Notes: a model not told the origin generated them from the letters alone. DNA of 64,000 bases from Phycisphaerales bacterium (GCA_029213305.1 JARGPA010000001.1:41969-105968); one strand, 5' to 3'; positions 34,374-43,990 are shown, numbered from the stretch's first letter. Numbers and translations: made by a program.

Positions 34374-35326
34374 GCGCATCGATAGACCATTTTCGTCAGA
34401 GCTTAGTCATCGAGCAGAATGCTCAGGTATCTACATGGTTTCATATCGGAGGCCGAGCAGAGCAACTTGCATTGCCCAAGAACTCCGATGAGCTGATCCA
34501 GTGTCTTGAAATTGATGATGAGTTCAATGTTCTGGGAGAAGGTGCAAATCTACTCGTGAATGATACAGGAGTTGAAGGACTTGTCGTGTCATTGCAGACA
34601 GATGAGTTTAAGCACACAGAAATCGATGCGACAACAGGTATCGTTCGCGCTGGATCAGGGGCTGCGCTACCAGCGCTGATCAATCGGTGTGTTCGGAATG
34701 GATTGGGTGGCCTTGAGGTTCTATCAGGTATCCCAGCAACACTCGGTGGCGCAGTTATCATGAACGCAGGTGGGGCATTCGGATCCTTGAGTGACTTTGT
34801 AATCTCAGTAACAGCAATCGATCGCGCTGGGAGAACGCATGTCTTCGAAAGATCACAGATTGACTTTGGGTATCGTCAATCATTGTTGAATCATCTGATC
34901 ATCACAGAGGTTGTATTGCAACTCGAACAAGGTGATATCGGAGAGATAAAGTCGAATCTCAATCGATGCATGGACTACAAATCCAAGTCGCAACCATTGG
35001 GCGAAAAATCTGCAGGATGTGTATTTAAGAACCCTGTTCTGCTCAAAGAACTTGAAGGGATCGGAGTTGCGAACACCCGGGTTGGCGCAGGAATGCTTAT
35101 TGATCGAGCAGGTTGCAAAGGGCTCGCGGTTCGTGGCGCCCAAGTGTCACAAGTTCATGCAAACTTTATGACCACGACCAAAGATGCAAAAGCACAGGAT
35201 GTTATTGAACTGATTTCACTCGTCCAACATCGAGTTTTTGATGTTTTCGGCGTAACACTCGAACGTGAGCTCGTGATCTGGGGTGATGACGAGCATATCA
35301 ATCGCTCTACAAAGGAATCTATATGA
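34364..35326 (+). CDS. murB: UDP-N-acetylenolpyruvoylglucosamine reductase
   Basis: 320 residues. It reduces UDP-GlcNAc-enolpyruvate to UDP-MurNAc using FAD and NADPH. Visible: STWFHIGGRAEQLALP with the FAD-site residues, NVLGEGANLLVND, GLEVLSGIPATLGGAVIMNAGG, and the C-terminal KSAGCVFKNP. In that last motif the proton-donating residue is Cys where E. coli-type enzymes have Ser, a known variant. It starts ten bases inside murC and its last four bases overlap the ddl start. Confidence 0.94.
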   Translation: MRLSASIDHFRQSLVIEQNAQVSTWFHIGGRAEQLALPKNSDELIQCLEIDDEFNVLGEGANLLVNDTGVEGLVVSLQTDEFKHTEIDATTGIVRAGSGAALPALINRCVRNGLGGLEVLSGIPATLGGAVIMNAGGAFGSLSDFVISVTAIDRAGRTHVFERSQIDFGYRQSLLNHLIITEVVLQLEQGDIGEIKSNLNRCMDYKSKSQPLGEKSAGCVFKNPVLLKELEGIGVANTRVGAGMLIDRAGCKGLAVRGAQVSQVHANFMTTTKDAKAQDVIELISLVQHRVFDVFGVTLERELVIWGDDEHINRSTKESI

Positions 35327-36279
35327 CTCGAGTATTAATCCTCGGCGGCGGACCTGACGCAGAACGAGAAGTCTCAATATCTAGTGCGAGCTCCATTCAT
35401 CAAGCATGTCTTGATGCTGGATTGGATGCAAAGCTCAAAATTATCGATCAGCCAACATTCGATGAAGTTTGTGGGTGGGATACCGATGTTGTTTTTCCTG
35501 CACTCCACGGAAGGTACGGTGAAGGTGGGGCACTCCAAAAACTCCTAGAGCAATCACAGCATCCATTTGTGGGAAGTCGTTCCCAAGCATCTCGTTTAGC
35601 AATGGACAAGATTGCGACGAAGATGATTGCTGCTCGATTATCAATCCCAACCCCAGCAGCCGTGATCTTTGATCCGTGCGATACTGCTCATCCTGATGAG
35701 TCGGTTTGTCCACTTGAGTTCCCAGTCGTTATAAAACCCGTCGCAGATGGTTCGAGTGTTGGACTCCATGTTTGTCATGATGAGTCAGATTATCTCGACG
35801 CACTCAAGCAAATAGGCGCAGAGCTCGATCAGAATCCGAGTCGAGTTTATATGATCGAGCGTTTGGTTGTTGGGAGAGAGATCACAGTATCGGTTTATGA
35901 GGATCTTTCAGGAGATCTGATCGCATTGCCTCTCGTTGAGATATCCCCGGCGGATGGGATATATGACTATGACGCGAAGTACACCCGATCAGATACTCAC
36001 TATTCAGCAAACCCGGATATAGCCGATGGAGTTGCGGGAGGACTCAATGCTCATGCACTGAGGATCTGCATCGCATTGGGTGTTCAGCATCTTGCGAGAG
36101 TCGATTTTTTACTTTCCGATGACGGACATTGGGCATTGCTTGAGGTTAACACAATGCCTGGGTTTACTCCGACTTCTTTGTTCCCGATGGCTGCTATCGC
36201 GAATGATATGAGTATGAGCAATCTGTGCGATCATCTGGTCCAATGCGCCCTCAAAGAGCGAGTGAGTTCAACACATTAA
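35323..36279 (+). CDS. ddl: D-alanine--D-alanine ligase
   Basis: 318 residues of ATP-grasp type, making D-Ala-D-Ala for the peptidoglycan stem. Visible: RVLILGGGPDAEREVSISSA at the N-terminus, VFPALHGRYGEGGALQKLLE, FPVVIKPVADGSSVGLHV, ITVSVYEDLSGDLIALP, and LEVNTMPGFTPTSLFP, the metal- and ATP-binding end. Length is normal. It is overlapped by murB and is followed after 18 bases by the FtsQ-like gene. Confidence 0.95.
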   Translation: MTRVLILGGGPDAEREVSISSASSIHQACLDAGLDAKLKIIDQPTFDEVCGWDTDVVFPALHGRYGEGGALQKLLEQSQHPFVGSRSQASRLAMDKIATKMIAARLSIPTPAAVIFDPCDTAHPDESVCPLEFPVVIKPVADGSSVGLHVCHDESDYLDALKQIGAELDQNPSRVYMIERLVVGREITVSVYEDLSGDLIALPLVEISPADGIYDYDAKYTRSDTHYSANPDIADGVAGGLNAHALRICIALGVQHLARVDFLLSDDGHWALLEVNTMPGFTPTSLFPMAAIANDMSMSNLCDHLVQCALKERVSSTH

Positions 36280-36297
36280 CTGATTGAGTGAGAGAAT

Positions 36298-37173
36298 ATG
36301 GCACGCAAGAAAACTACGAAAAAGAAATCAACCAGAAACAAATCCGATCACAGCGAACGGAACATGCGTTTGTTTCTGGGTGGTTCGCTTTTTTTGGGAG
36401 CAATTGGCGTATTCGCAGGAGCATCTTGGGGAGTGAGTGAACTCGATCGGAAAGCAGCAAACTTTGTTGTCGAAGGTAATCCGCAGGTTGAGATTCGTTG
36501 GCCCACAACAGCTCAAGGCGAGATCTGGATGCCCATGAATGAACGCGATCGCGTTCAGGAACTGATCACACGATCAGTGCAAGGGGGAAACGCTCTCTCG
36601 CGCGCTCCCCTCGAAGAAGCAGGTCTCGCACTCATGCGATCAAACTGGATCGAGGGGACTCCTACAGTTCAATGGACAAGTGAAGGTGTGATCCAAGTCG
36701 ACGCTCAATGGCGAGTCCCCGCCGCAGTTGTTCGTGTTGGGAATCGAGAGTTCATTATCGATTGGAATCGGATTGTTTTACCACTCGATTATGGGATTGG
36801 TGAGAGCAACCAATACTTCTTCGAAAATGCAGATGCTCAACTCCCAAGGACGGGTGAAGTCTGGATGGGAACGGATCTTCAAGACGGACTTAAATTGCTC
36901 GAAATATTGGGAAATCATCAATTGCTTGAGCAAGTTGAAGGATTTGATCTAGGGACTCAGGAGCAATCGGGAACCATTGTGATTCGAACCAATCGAAATG
37001 CATCAATTCTCTGGGGCGCTGGTCCTGGTAGAGAGCGCCCAGGTGAGTTGACATCATCTGAGAAGCTCGGCCGACTCCAAGCACTCTACGAAGACACAGG
37101 GCTCATCGATGGCGGATTCGTAATGGTTGATATAAGTGGGGCAGAAATCTTTGTTGAACGAGCAACCGATTAA
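36298..37173 (+). CDS. ftsQ: FtsQ/DivIB-like cell division protein
   Basis: 291 residues. A Lys/Arg-rich cytoplasmic N-terminus of about 23 residues leads to one membrane helix (MRLFLGGSLFLGAIGVFAGA) and an extracytoplasmic domain. Its position directly after murC-murB-ddl and this topology match FtsQ, the bridge between early and late division proteins. Text such as LALMRSNWIEGTPTVQWTSEGVIQVDAQWRVPAAVVR fits the beta domain. The POTRA domain is not clear by eye. The identification rests mainly on topology and gene order. Confidence 0.68.
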   Translation: MARKKTTKKKSTRNKSDHSERNMRLFLGGSLFLGAIGVFAGASWGVSELDRKAANFVVEGNPQVEIRWPTTAQGEIWMPMNERDRVQELITRSVQGGNALSRAPLEEAGLALMRSNWIEGTPTVQWTSEGVIQVDAQWRVPAAVVRVGNREFIIDWNRIVLPLDYGIGESNQYFFENADAQLPRTGEVWMGTDLQDGLKLLEILGNHQLLEQVEGFDLGTQEQSGTIVIRTNRNASILWGAGPGRERPGELTSSEKLGRLQALYEDTGLIDGGFVMVDISGAEIFVERATD

Positions 37174-37251
37174 CGAGCATTGTTTATAAACCTGTGAATG
37201 AGAATCTGGCATTGATCCACTCTCGGTTCTTGAGTGCGTACTGTTTCTCTG

Positions 37252-38088
37252 ATGAATGAGTCGAAAGATACATCATTAACAGATGATCCCACGGGAAAAG
37301 CACGAGGGTTGTATATGCATCCTTCCAACGATCCTGAGCTTGATCTCTTTGGGAATCCTCCAAAGAACCGACCCGATTGGGGACACCGTCGCGGCGAGCC
37401 TCGAGTGTTTACTCTCTTGTGGATGATCTATCTGATGGGTGCAACGGTGCTCATGTTTTCCTCGATGGCTACTGCGTTTTCAATCAGTACCGATGTCACT
37501 CGTCCAGCTGCTCGAACAATGTTTATCATGGTCGCGGTCGGATTCAGTGTGCTTTGGCCCATGGTTCGGTTTTCACAACGCGCTATTCTCTCCGGACATG
37601 TCCGATTTGCGATCCGTGATGCATTAGTGTTGAGTATCCCGATGCAAGCAATTATTTGGCCACAAACTCTACCTGTCCTTGCAAACTGGAGTATTGAAGT
37701 TGTTGCAGCGATCTCAGTGTTCTTTATCGCGTGGATTATTATTCTTGCAGGCGTGCAAGCGTTCGCGTCACAATCAATCCAAAGAAACAATGGAAGCGAA
37801 CTCGTCCGGATCACATGGATGTTGATCATTATCCTTCTTGTGTTTGGTGCACCGATCTTTGGTTCGATTACTGTATTGGGAGTTGAGAGCACGGTAAGCG
37901 AGCCCAGGATTGGATGGATGCTCTCTCCAATCACTGGATTGCTAGAAATTGTGCGTGATCGAGACGAACTAGGATCGAATGTACAAGTCTTTTCTGAGCA
38001 CTGGAGGGTGATCATCGCTCTGTTGTGTGTGGGGGGCGCTTTGTTGCTTGTTGCAAAGGCAAACGAGGTGGCACGAGCTCGTTTGTAG
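37252..38088 (+). CDS. Unknown polytopic membrane protein
   Basis: About 278 residues, family not recognised. A hydrophilic N-terminus with [27 protein letters not shown] precedes five or six hydrophobic helices ([95 protein letters not shown]). Possible starts are a GTG at 37234 and the ATG at 37252; neither has a clear ribosome site. It lies between the ftsQ-like gene and greA, in the same direction, suggesting it belongs to the division/wall block. Confidence 0.7.
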   Translation: MNESKDTSLTDDPTGKARGLYMHPSNDPELDLFGNPPKNRPDWGHRRGEPRVFTLLWMIYLMGATVLMFSSMATAFSISTDVTRPAARTMFIMVAVGFSVLWPMVRFSQRAILSGHVRFAIRDALVLSIPMQAIIWPQTLPVLANWSIEVVAAISVFFIAWIIILAGVQAFASQSIQRNNGSELVRITWMLIIILLVFGAPIFGSITVLGVESTVSEPRIGWMLSPITGLLEIVRDRDELGSNVQVFSEHWRVIIALLCVGGALLLVAKANEVARARL

Positions 38089-38144
38089 GCTTAACATATA
38101 CACGATGCCGACTCGGGCATTTTGTTGCCTCAAGGAGCTTGCGC

Positions 38145-38609
38145 ATGGATGTCATTACAGAAACAGAAAAAACTAAGATCAAAGCTCGTTTAGATGGTTT
38201 GGTTGCGAACAGACCTGTGATTTCTGAGCGCATTGCTGAAGCCCGGGCTCTTGGGGATCTCAAGGAAAACGCAGAATACCACGCTGCGCGTGAGCAACAA
38301 GGCATGGAAGAGGCGGAAATCCGTCGTTTAGAAGAACGATTGAGTAACGCTCAAGTGGTTGATGAATCAAAGACCGCACAAGGTGTTGTTTTCATCGGTT
38401 CCACAGTGAAACTACGAGAAGAAGGTGACGACGAGATCGAGATTTACCGATTAGTCGGCGAATCCGGAGATGATCTCGATGATGAGATCATCGAAGTGAC
38501 TGCGACGAGCCCGATGGGCGAAGCACTTATGAAAGCTCGAGTAGGCGAAATCGTTCGCGTGAACGCTCCTCGAGGGGTTAAACGTTTCGAAATTCTTGAA
38601 ATTGTCTAA
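38145..38609 (+). CDS. greA: Transcription elongation factor GreA
   Basis: 154 residues, the standard length. It stimulates transcript cleavage by stalled RNA polymerase. An N-terminal coiled coil shows the characteristic [26 protein letters not shown] with the tip acidic pair DLKEN, then a C-terminal FKBP-like domain ([24 protein letters not shown]...[18 protein letters not shown]). The frame is open from 38025, but the ATG at 38145 has an AAGGAG site seven bases upstream and matches family start sites. Confidence 0.95.
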   Translation: MDVITETEKTKIKARLDGLVANRPVISERIAEARALGDLKENAEYHAAREQQGMEEAEIRRLEERLSNAQVVDESKTAQGVVFIGSTVKLREEGDDEIEIYRLVGESGDDLDDEIIEVTATSPMGEALMKARVGEIVRVNAPRGVKRFEILEIV

Positions 38610-38753
38610 CATTTCTCACGACTAAATCTCATAAACTGGAATCTTTGAATACTGATCCCCAATATCACAAGGGTGCGCAATCATTCTATCCTCTCGCGGT
38701 AGTTGCGCTCCTTGAGGATATTGAACAACAAAAACAAGCGATCGGAGTCGAGT

Positions 38754-39728
38754 ATGACAGGGGTATCTCAACGGAACAGAACATGGAATCGACATGAACA
38801 TCAGTTCAAAGCTCAAAAGTCTAAACGTCGACCAATCCGTAAATCGTTTCTCATTCCTGTTGTTGCATCAGCTTTTATGCTCGCAGGGTGTAACTCTTTT
38901 GGTCCAAAGATCTATGAGTCACGATCGATGCAAGTCCCTTCGATGGACTTGACCCCATTACGAGTCACAAATGCGAATGGATGGATCAAAGCAGTTCAAT
39001 CTGATCGTTCAGATGTTGGTATCGAAGTAGAACTGTACGGCCGTGATGAAGAACGATTGTACTCGACAACAGTTCGTGCAGATCGTTTGGGCGATGACAC
39101 CCTCCGGGTGTGGGTCGAGTGGCCGGGTGGAGTGCGAGAGAACCAAGAGGGTGCGAATATTTCTCTCCTTCTTCCAAACGCGGATGGTATTGAAGCTCGT
39201 ACTTCAAACGGGCACATCACGATTATTGGGCTCGCCGGGGACGCAGAGCTCAACGCATCGAATGGTGCAATCCGTGCAACAAGACACGACGGATCAATCC
39301 ATGCAGATACAAGTAATGGGTCAATTCAGTTTGAATCAGTGAGTGGTGATGTTGAAGCATACACATCAAACGGCAAAGTGATCATCACTGATGCGTTCGG
39401 ACCCGTTCGCGTTGAAACTTCCAATGGGAATGTCTACGTAACAACACTCGATGGGAATGAAGGTCCGTTGCGGATCCGCACATCCAACGGCCGAGTTGAT
39501 CTCGATCTTGGAGTTGGGTTCCAAGGAGTTCTCAAATGCGAGACTAGCAACGGCCGAGTGATGGTCGATGGGATCGATGACGCAACACTAATTCGTTCAA
39601 CAGTGAAAAATCACAACACGACATCTATCGAGATGAAAGTGGGCGATTCGGATGAGATATCTGCTGTAAGAACAAGCAACGGCTCGGTGCGTGTCCGAAG
39701 TCGACACACCGAGCCGGTGGATGATTGA
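38754..39728 (+). CDS. DUF4097-type lipoprotein with nine S/A-N-G repeats
   Basis: About 324 residues. The basic N-terminus and hydrophobic helix end in the lipobox FMLAGC. The mature part has a short motif every 18-22 residues: one NANG, one ASNG and seven TSNG copies, from about residue 80 to 320. Each is a turn of a right-handed parallel beta ladder as proposed for the DUF4097 (putative adhesin) family. The regular spacing (for instance HADTSNGSIQFESVSGDVEA then YTSNGKVIITDA) is striking. A GGAG site at 38744 supports the ATG at 38754. A strong terminator follows at 39739. Confidence 0.8.
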   Translation: MTGVSQRNRTWNRHEHQFKAQKSKRRPIRKSFLIPVVASAFMLAGCNSFGPKIYESRSMQVPSMDLTPLRVTNANGWIKAVQSDRSDVGIEVELYGRDEERLYSTTVRADRLGDDTLRVWVEWPGGVRENQEGANISLLLPNADGIEARTSNGHITIIGLAGDAELNASNGAIRATRHDGSIHADTSNGSIQFESVSGDVEAYTSNGKVIITDAFGPVRVETSNGNVYVTTLDGNEGPLRIRTSNGRVDLDLGVGFQGVLKCETSNGRVMVDGIDDATLIRSTVKNHNTTSIEMKVGDSDEISAVRTSNGSVRVRSRHTEPVDD

Positions 39729-39738
39729 GTTGTAGACA

Positions 39739-39761
39739 AGCACCCGAAAGGGTGCTTTTTT
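39739..39761 (+). terminator. Intrinsic terminator after the DUF4097 gene
   Basis: AGCACCC, loop GAAA, GGGTGCT followed by six T's, ten bases past the stop. A textbook plus-strand terminator. It also sits close to the 3' end of the opposite gene that stops at 39773. Confidence 0.88.
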
Positions 39762-39772
39762 AATATCCGTGA

Positions 39773-40585
39773 TTAAGGAGCTTGTTTCGCATCGAGCAAT
39801 GCTTTGACTGCAGCTGGAAGCTCAAAGACGGATTCGTCGACCTTGTTGTACTCAACATCTGAGATCTCGATTATGATTTGAGTTGGTCCTACCTTTTGCA
39901 CAATCTTTGTTGGTTGGATATGCCCGCCGAGATCTTTGTAGTCTTGCATGAGCACAGTGATGTTTGTCACACCCATTGCTGTGTTTGCAACGATCTCACT
40001 ACCGATTTGTAATCCACTCTCGATTGAGTAGTACTCAGTGGATTCAACATCGTCATGATCAGTGAGTTTAAGCTTGTAAGCTTTTTCACTTTCGAAGACG
40101 GTTTCGCCTTCAAACTTGATCATCTTGTAATCTTCTTCATAGTTGAGACGCAGGTGTAGATCAGCTTGTTCAATGATGTCACCTGCTTCTTCAGGTGGAA
40201 GAATGCGAGGTCCGTTCATCGCATCTGATGACCACGCGGTTGTGCCGTTGAGTCCTTGAAGTGTTTGACCCATCGCAGCAAGATCAATCTTAAGGAAAAA
40301 CTTGTCTGGGGTCATCGCATACGACTCGACTGATCCGCTTAGACCCGCCATTGGGATAGAGATGGTTCCAGTTGATTTCATCGATTCAATTGATTCGATT
40401 GATTCTCGGCCACCGAGTGCTTCGATCATCGAGTTAATGATTTTGATTGCTTTGGCATCATGATTGTCATCAGCAACTGTGATTGAAGCTTGAGCAGTTG
40501 AGTTGAGAGATTGAACTGCAACTCCAGAGAGTGCGATGAGACTCACTGCTGCGATTGCAGAATGGATTGAGCGTTTGATTTTCAT
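39773..40585 (-). CDS. Periplasmic protein, LolA-like or related fold
   Basis: 270 residues with a signal peptide (hydrophobic IHSAIAAVSLIALSGVAVQSL, likely cleaved after AQA or near it). The mature part starts AKAIKIINSMIEALGGRESIESIESM and goes on KSTGTISIPMAGLSGSVESYAM and PDKFFLKIDLA. This is the pattern of large families of outer-membrane lipoprotein carriers and related DUFs. It ends ISDVEYNKVDESVFELPAAV, also typical. Function beyond that is not known. It lies downstream of the S41 protease gene (63 bases, same strand), suggesting an operon. Confidence 0.72.
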   Translation of the reverse strand: MKIKRSIHSAIAAVSLIALSGVAVQSLNSTAQASITVADDNHDAKAIKIINSMIEALGGRESIESIESMKSTGTISIPMAGLSGSVESYAMTPDKFFLKIDLAAMGQTLQGLNGTTAWSSDAMNGPRILPPEEAGDIIEQADLHLRLNYEEDYKMIKFEGETVFESEKAYKLKLTDHDDVESTEYYSIESGLQIGSEIVANTAMGVTNITVLMQDYKDLGGHIQPTKIVQKVGPTQIIIEISDVEYNKVDESVFELPAAVKALLDAKQAP

Positions 40586-40648
40586 ATGAGATCCTTTAAT
40601 TTCTATTCGTAAACGAGTTTGGGTTTTGAGTGATTATTCAAATATTGA

Positions 40649-42178
40649 TTATTCAGAAATGGATTCTGCAATCCATTTTTCAGCAGCGTCTCTTGGTGAA
40701 TCGATCCCATTTAAAAGATCTTTTCGAGTGAGTTCGACTTTATAGTCTGGGATTACGCCGCCGTGTTCGAGGAGTTGACCTGTCGAGGTGACATAGTTTG
40801 CGATCGCATGGAGTAGAACATCTCCTGAAGGAAGTTTGTCCATCCCTGCGGGGAGCGCCATTCCTGCAGATCGTGTGCCGAATACTTTGACGCGTCCGAG
40901 GGACTGGAGTCCTCCTGCGAAGACTTCAGAAGTACTCGCGCTTCCTGCATCTGTAAGAATCGCGATGGGTCCAGTGAATGGTGCTAAACGTTCGCCCCAC
41001 GTTGTGACGACCACTGGTTCAACATTGAACTTGAGTTCAGTGCCTCGCATGGTCATAGTTCCAAGTGATCCTTTTTCAGAAACTAAGAATCGACTGATTG
41101 CAGATGAGAGTGCGCCTACTCCACCTGGGTTCCCTCTTAGATCAATGATAATGCCGTCCGTGTCTCTGAGTTCATACATTGCTCGTTCGAACTTTGGAGC
41201 AATCGGGATCATCCAGATATTGAACGCGATGAGCCCGATATCGGTTTGATTACCTGATGGATCAACATTCGAAACTTTTTCCCATTTGAGATGAGTACTC
41301 ATCGGCGGGAGATTGCCAAACTTGACAAACTCGCCGGGCATTGGTTCTCGAGCGATATTCAGATCGATCAAACTTCCATCACCTTTTTCGAAAGTAAGAT
41401 CGATATCTGTGTTTTCTGGGCCTTGAAGTGTGCTTTTGACCGTGGATACGCCGTGGATTTCGAGTTCGTTTTCATCAACATACTTAGAGAGTTGATCAAG
41501 TCTTGCTTTTACACTATGGCCTCGCGCTGCGTTCAAGATCCAACCGGTTCGTACTCCCGCGAGTTGTGCAGGGCTCTGATCGCGGATTGCAGAAACGACT
41601 GCTTCTCCATCGATAATACGAACATCGATTCCAGTATCAGCATCGCCTGCGCCATCTGTTTCGGAGTGATCTGGAACAACAACTTCTATTTCGTTATATC
41701 CTTCAAACTCTTCTACAACACGATGTGAATCTGTAGATGCAGTAGTGGAGGTTGCGTTGTCAGGTGTTCCCATTGAGCCAGACTCGGAACTCGTCGAAGC
41801 TTTAGGATCTGCGCTCGTGCTTGGGATGATCCCGAAATGGGACTGTCCGAATCTTCCAAGTGCATCACTCATCACTCCCCGGAGTTGTGATCGATTGCGT
41901 GCGTCAGCTGCTTGTGGACGGAGTTCATCTCGGACTGCATCCCAATCGACGCCGTTGAACTCTGGATCAAAGTGCGTTTCATTGATGATGTCCCACATCG
42001 CATCGAAGTCAGCAAGTGCTTCTTCTGAAGAGATAGTGCGAGCTAGTTCGTGATGTTGAACGCTTGATTCTTTTTCGACTACTTCTTGGTTTGTAGAACA
42101 AGCAGTGAGTGCGACACATGAAGTGAGTCCAGCCGCGAGAATCAGTCGCAGCGTATATGATTGAAGCTTCGTTTTCAA
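40649..42178 (-). CDS. S41 family C-terminal-processing-type peptidase, lipoprotein
   Basis: 509 residues. A signal sequence ends in the lipobox VALTAC. A region near residues 35-80 (EEALADFDAMWDIINETHFDPEF) matches the cap domain. PDZ-like text (AVVSAIRDQSPAQLAGVRTGWILNA) lies in the middle. The protease part has TDGIIIDLRGNPGGVG and, near residues 412-418, GSASTSEVFAG with the nucleophile Ser. The Lys of the usual Ser/Lys dyad (in TFGKGT-type motifs) is not seen: this protein reads GTRSAGMALPAG, as in some S41 subfamilies. A Ser/Thr-rich linker of about 50 residues is inserted before the PDZ. Substrate unknown. Confidence 0.83.
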   Translation of the reverse strand: MKTKLQSYTLRLILAAGLTSCVALTACSTNQEVVEKESSVQHHELARTISSEEALADFDAMWDIINETHFDPEFNGVDWDAVRDELRPQAADARNRSQLRGVMSDALGRFGQSHFGIIPSTSADPKASTSSESGSMGTPDNATSTTASTDSHRVVEEFEGYNEIEVVVPDHSETDGAGDADTGIDVRIIDGEAVVSAIRDQSPAQLAGVRTGWILNAARGHSVKARLDQLSKYVDENELEIHGVSTVKSTLQGPENTDIDLTFEKGDGSLIDLNIAREPMPGEFVKFGNLPPMSTHLKWEKVSNVDPSGNQTDIGLIAFNIWMIPIAPKFERAMYELRDTDGIIIDLRGNPGGVGALSSAISRFLVSEKGSLGTMTMRGTELKFNVEPVVVTTWGERLAPFTGPIAILTDAGSASTSEVFAGGLQSLGRVKVFGTRSAGMALPAGMDKLPSGDVLLHAIANYVTSTGQLLEHGGVIPDYKVELTRKDLLNGIDSPRDAAEKWIAESISE

Positions 42179-42357
42179 AGAGTTCTCCCGAGTGAGTCAT
42201 TAGCATTCGTCCACAGGACAATGCAAAGTGCAAATGCGACCTATAGCTTGAGTATATGTATGTTTTCAAGCAATACGGGTTTCATGGACCATAGGAATTG
42301 GACTAAATTCGTTGGTACAAGTCGTATTCAGGAGTTTTCACTCCAGTTGGAGTGCTC

Positions 42358-43083
42358 TTATTGTAGAGTTTGGTAGACGCGCACGACCCAGTCAGGGGTT
42401 TCTTTATGCATCTTCTTGAGCTTTGATCCTTTGAGCAGGTAGTACATCGCAGTGCCTCCTTGGATGAATATCGCGATCACAATCATCATGACATACATGA
42501 GTGCTGTTGCGACATGCTCAAGTTGAATCAACTCATCAAACATCCCACTGAGTTCTGGAGTGCTTTGCAGCATTGGATCTGTCTTCATTGCAGTTTCAAC
42601 CATTCCTTCTCCAGAGGGGGACATGAGCATAAAGATTGCGTATGTTGATAAAGCACAAGCAAGCAATATCTGATTTATCGCGAGTTTCTTGGGTGCTTTA
42701 GAATCCAGAACGCGAAGATTTCGACACAAGGTTAACTCGCGAGTTCCGATCCCTGCGATGACGATTGCAAAGATCATCATCGGAGGTTTCCCCAGAGCAA
42801 ACGGGAGTGAAAGAGCGCCTGCGAGTAATGTGGCCCATCCTGAGAAACTTGCGTAGCGGACTGCTTTTTCAATTGCCTTTGCACGCTTAGAAGCCCAACG
42901 CAGTTCATCAAAGTGCGCATCACTCAGAGGATTCGTCAATCCAGGATAAGGGATTGGTTGAGAAGCGATTGCGTCGTCTTGCGAAAGCTTGAGTTGTGAT
43001 GTCGAAGTATTCAGATCAGATGGATCATGCGGGAATGTGCTCATGTCAAAATATCGACATGAATCAACGATCATGAGATTCAA
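42358..43083 (-). CDS. Unknown membrane protein
   Basis: Up to 241 residues; a later ATG at 43044 would remove 13 residues and may be the real start. The N-terminus is hydrophilic (DLNTSTSQLKLSQDD). WASKRAKAIEKAVRYASFSGWATLLAGALSLPFALG begins the membrane part, with further helices MMIFAIVIAGIGTRELTL, ILLACALSTYAIFML and ATALMYVMMIVIAIFIQGGTAMYYL. No family recognised. It lies between the S41 gene and the PEP-CTERM-like pair, and is separated from both by short non-coding stretches. Confidence 0.66.
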   Translation of the reverse strand: MNLMIVDSCRYFDMSTFPHDPSDLNTSTSQLKLSQDDAIASQPIPYPGLTNPLSDAHFDELRWASKRAKAIEKAVRYASFSGWATLLAGALSLPFALGKPPMMIFAIVIAGIGTRELTLCRNLRVLDSKAPKKLAINQILLACALSTYAIFMLMSPSGEGMVETAMKTDPMLQSTPELSGMFDELIQLEHVATALMYVMMIVIAIFIQGGTAMYYLLKGSKLKKMHKETPDWVVRVYQTLQ

Positions 43084-43193
43084 TCAAGATGAATAGGTTG
43101 GAACGCTGATTCTGCACTTGCTCAAGTGTTCCATTGCGTCCGAAAACGAAAATGCGAGTGATGAAGAATACTCTGCTCGGTTTTGTGACATAG

Positions 43194-43225
43194 AAAAAGA
43201 GCCATCCAGTTGGATGGCTCTTTTT
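43194..43225. terminator. Bidirectional terminator beside the first PEP-CTERM-like gene
   Basis: A perfect 14-bp stem AAAAAGAGCCATCC, loop AGTT, GGATGGCTCTTTTT. It lies 29 bases beyond the 3' end of the minus-strand gene that stops at 43255 and has T-runs on both strands. Confidence 0.88.
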
Positions 43226-43254
43226 AGATTCGTCTGAAACTTTGCTTGATCGAT

Positions 43255-43929
43255 TTATCGACGACGGCGAAGGTTCATGCATCCCGCAGCAGCGAGGAGC
43301 CCGAATGCACCAGGAGTTGGTACAACTGGAACGCCGCCGACGATGCTCAATGTAACGGATTCACCTGAGTGGAGGTAAATCGTTGCGTTTGCGTAGTTCT
43401 CGCGGTACTCAACCGTGTCGGTCATTGTGAAGAAGAACTTTGTTTCTTCTGATGTAGACAGAGTGTCAAGGAAGTCGAAAGTGATGATGTCGCCATCTTC
43501 AGTTCTGCTCGCGTTTGTTGGGCCTTCTTCACCTGGAGCACCCGGATCGATTCGGTACTCAACTCGTGCATTAATACCTGAGTATGTATCGATTTCGATG
43601 TGTGAAATTGAACCGCTGAGTTGTTCATTTGGATCGATAACTCGGTAGTTGAAGTTGAGCAATCCAGTTTCGTTTGAACGAACAACGCGAGTCATTAGCG
43701 TGCCTTCAAACAATGAATCTGCGCCATCACCTAACTCGTCACCAACGATTGCAAAGTCAGTGAATGCATCATCAAGAGTAACTCCACGAACTTCAGGGGT
43801 CATCACATTTGATGTACCTGAAAGCCCATTGATGTTATATCCTGGTTCCAGCGTTAAGGCCTCTCCGGCCATTGCGGTCGAGCTACACACGATCAATGCC
43901 GTGGTTCCCAATGCTCGTGAAATATTCAT
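43255..43929 (-). CDS. PEP-CTERM-like secreted protein, paralog 1
   Basis: 224 residues: signal peptide (TTALIVCSSTAMAGEAL), a body of about 175 residues with no recognised domain, and a C-terminal sorting-signal-like end. That end is VPTPGAFGLLAAAGCMNLRRRR: a Pro-containing motif, a short hydrophobic helix and an Arg cluster, as in PEP-CTERM proteins that exosortase handles. The spacing and the VPTPG sequence match many planctomycete examples. The second paralog lies 224 bases upstream, with about half of the residues matching by eye (for example SLFEGTLMTRVVRSNETGLLNFNYR). Each has its own terminator and a shared upstream block. Confidence 0.82.
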   Translation of the reverse strand: MNISRALGTTALIVCSSTAMAGEALTLEPGYNINGLSGTSNVMTPEVRGVTLDDAFTDFAIVGDELGDGADSLFEGTLMTRVVRSNETGLLNFNYRVIDPNEQLSGSISHIEIDTYSGINARVEYRIDPGAPGEEGPTNASRTEDGDIITFDFLDTLSTSEETKFFFTMTDTVEYRENYANATIYLHSGESVTLSIVGGVPVVPTPGAFGLLAAAGCMNLRRRR

Positions 43930-43990
43930 GGTGTTCTCCTCTAGTGTGTCAGACCACGCCCCGGTGGTTATCTGAAAAGTACAACCAGTC

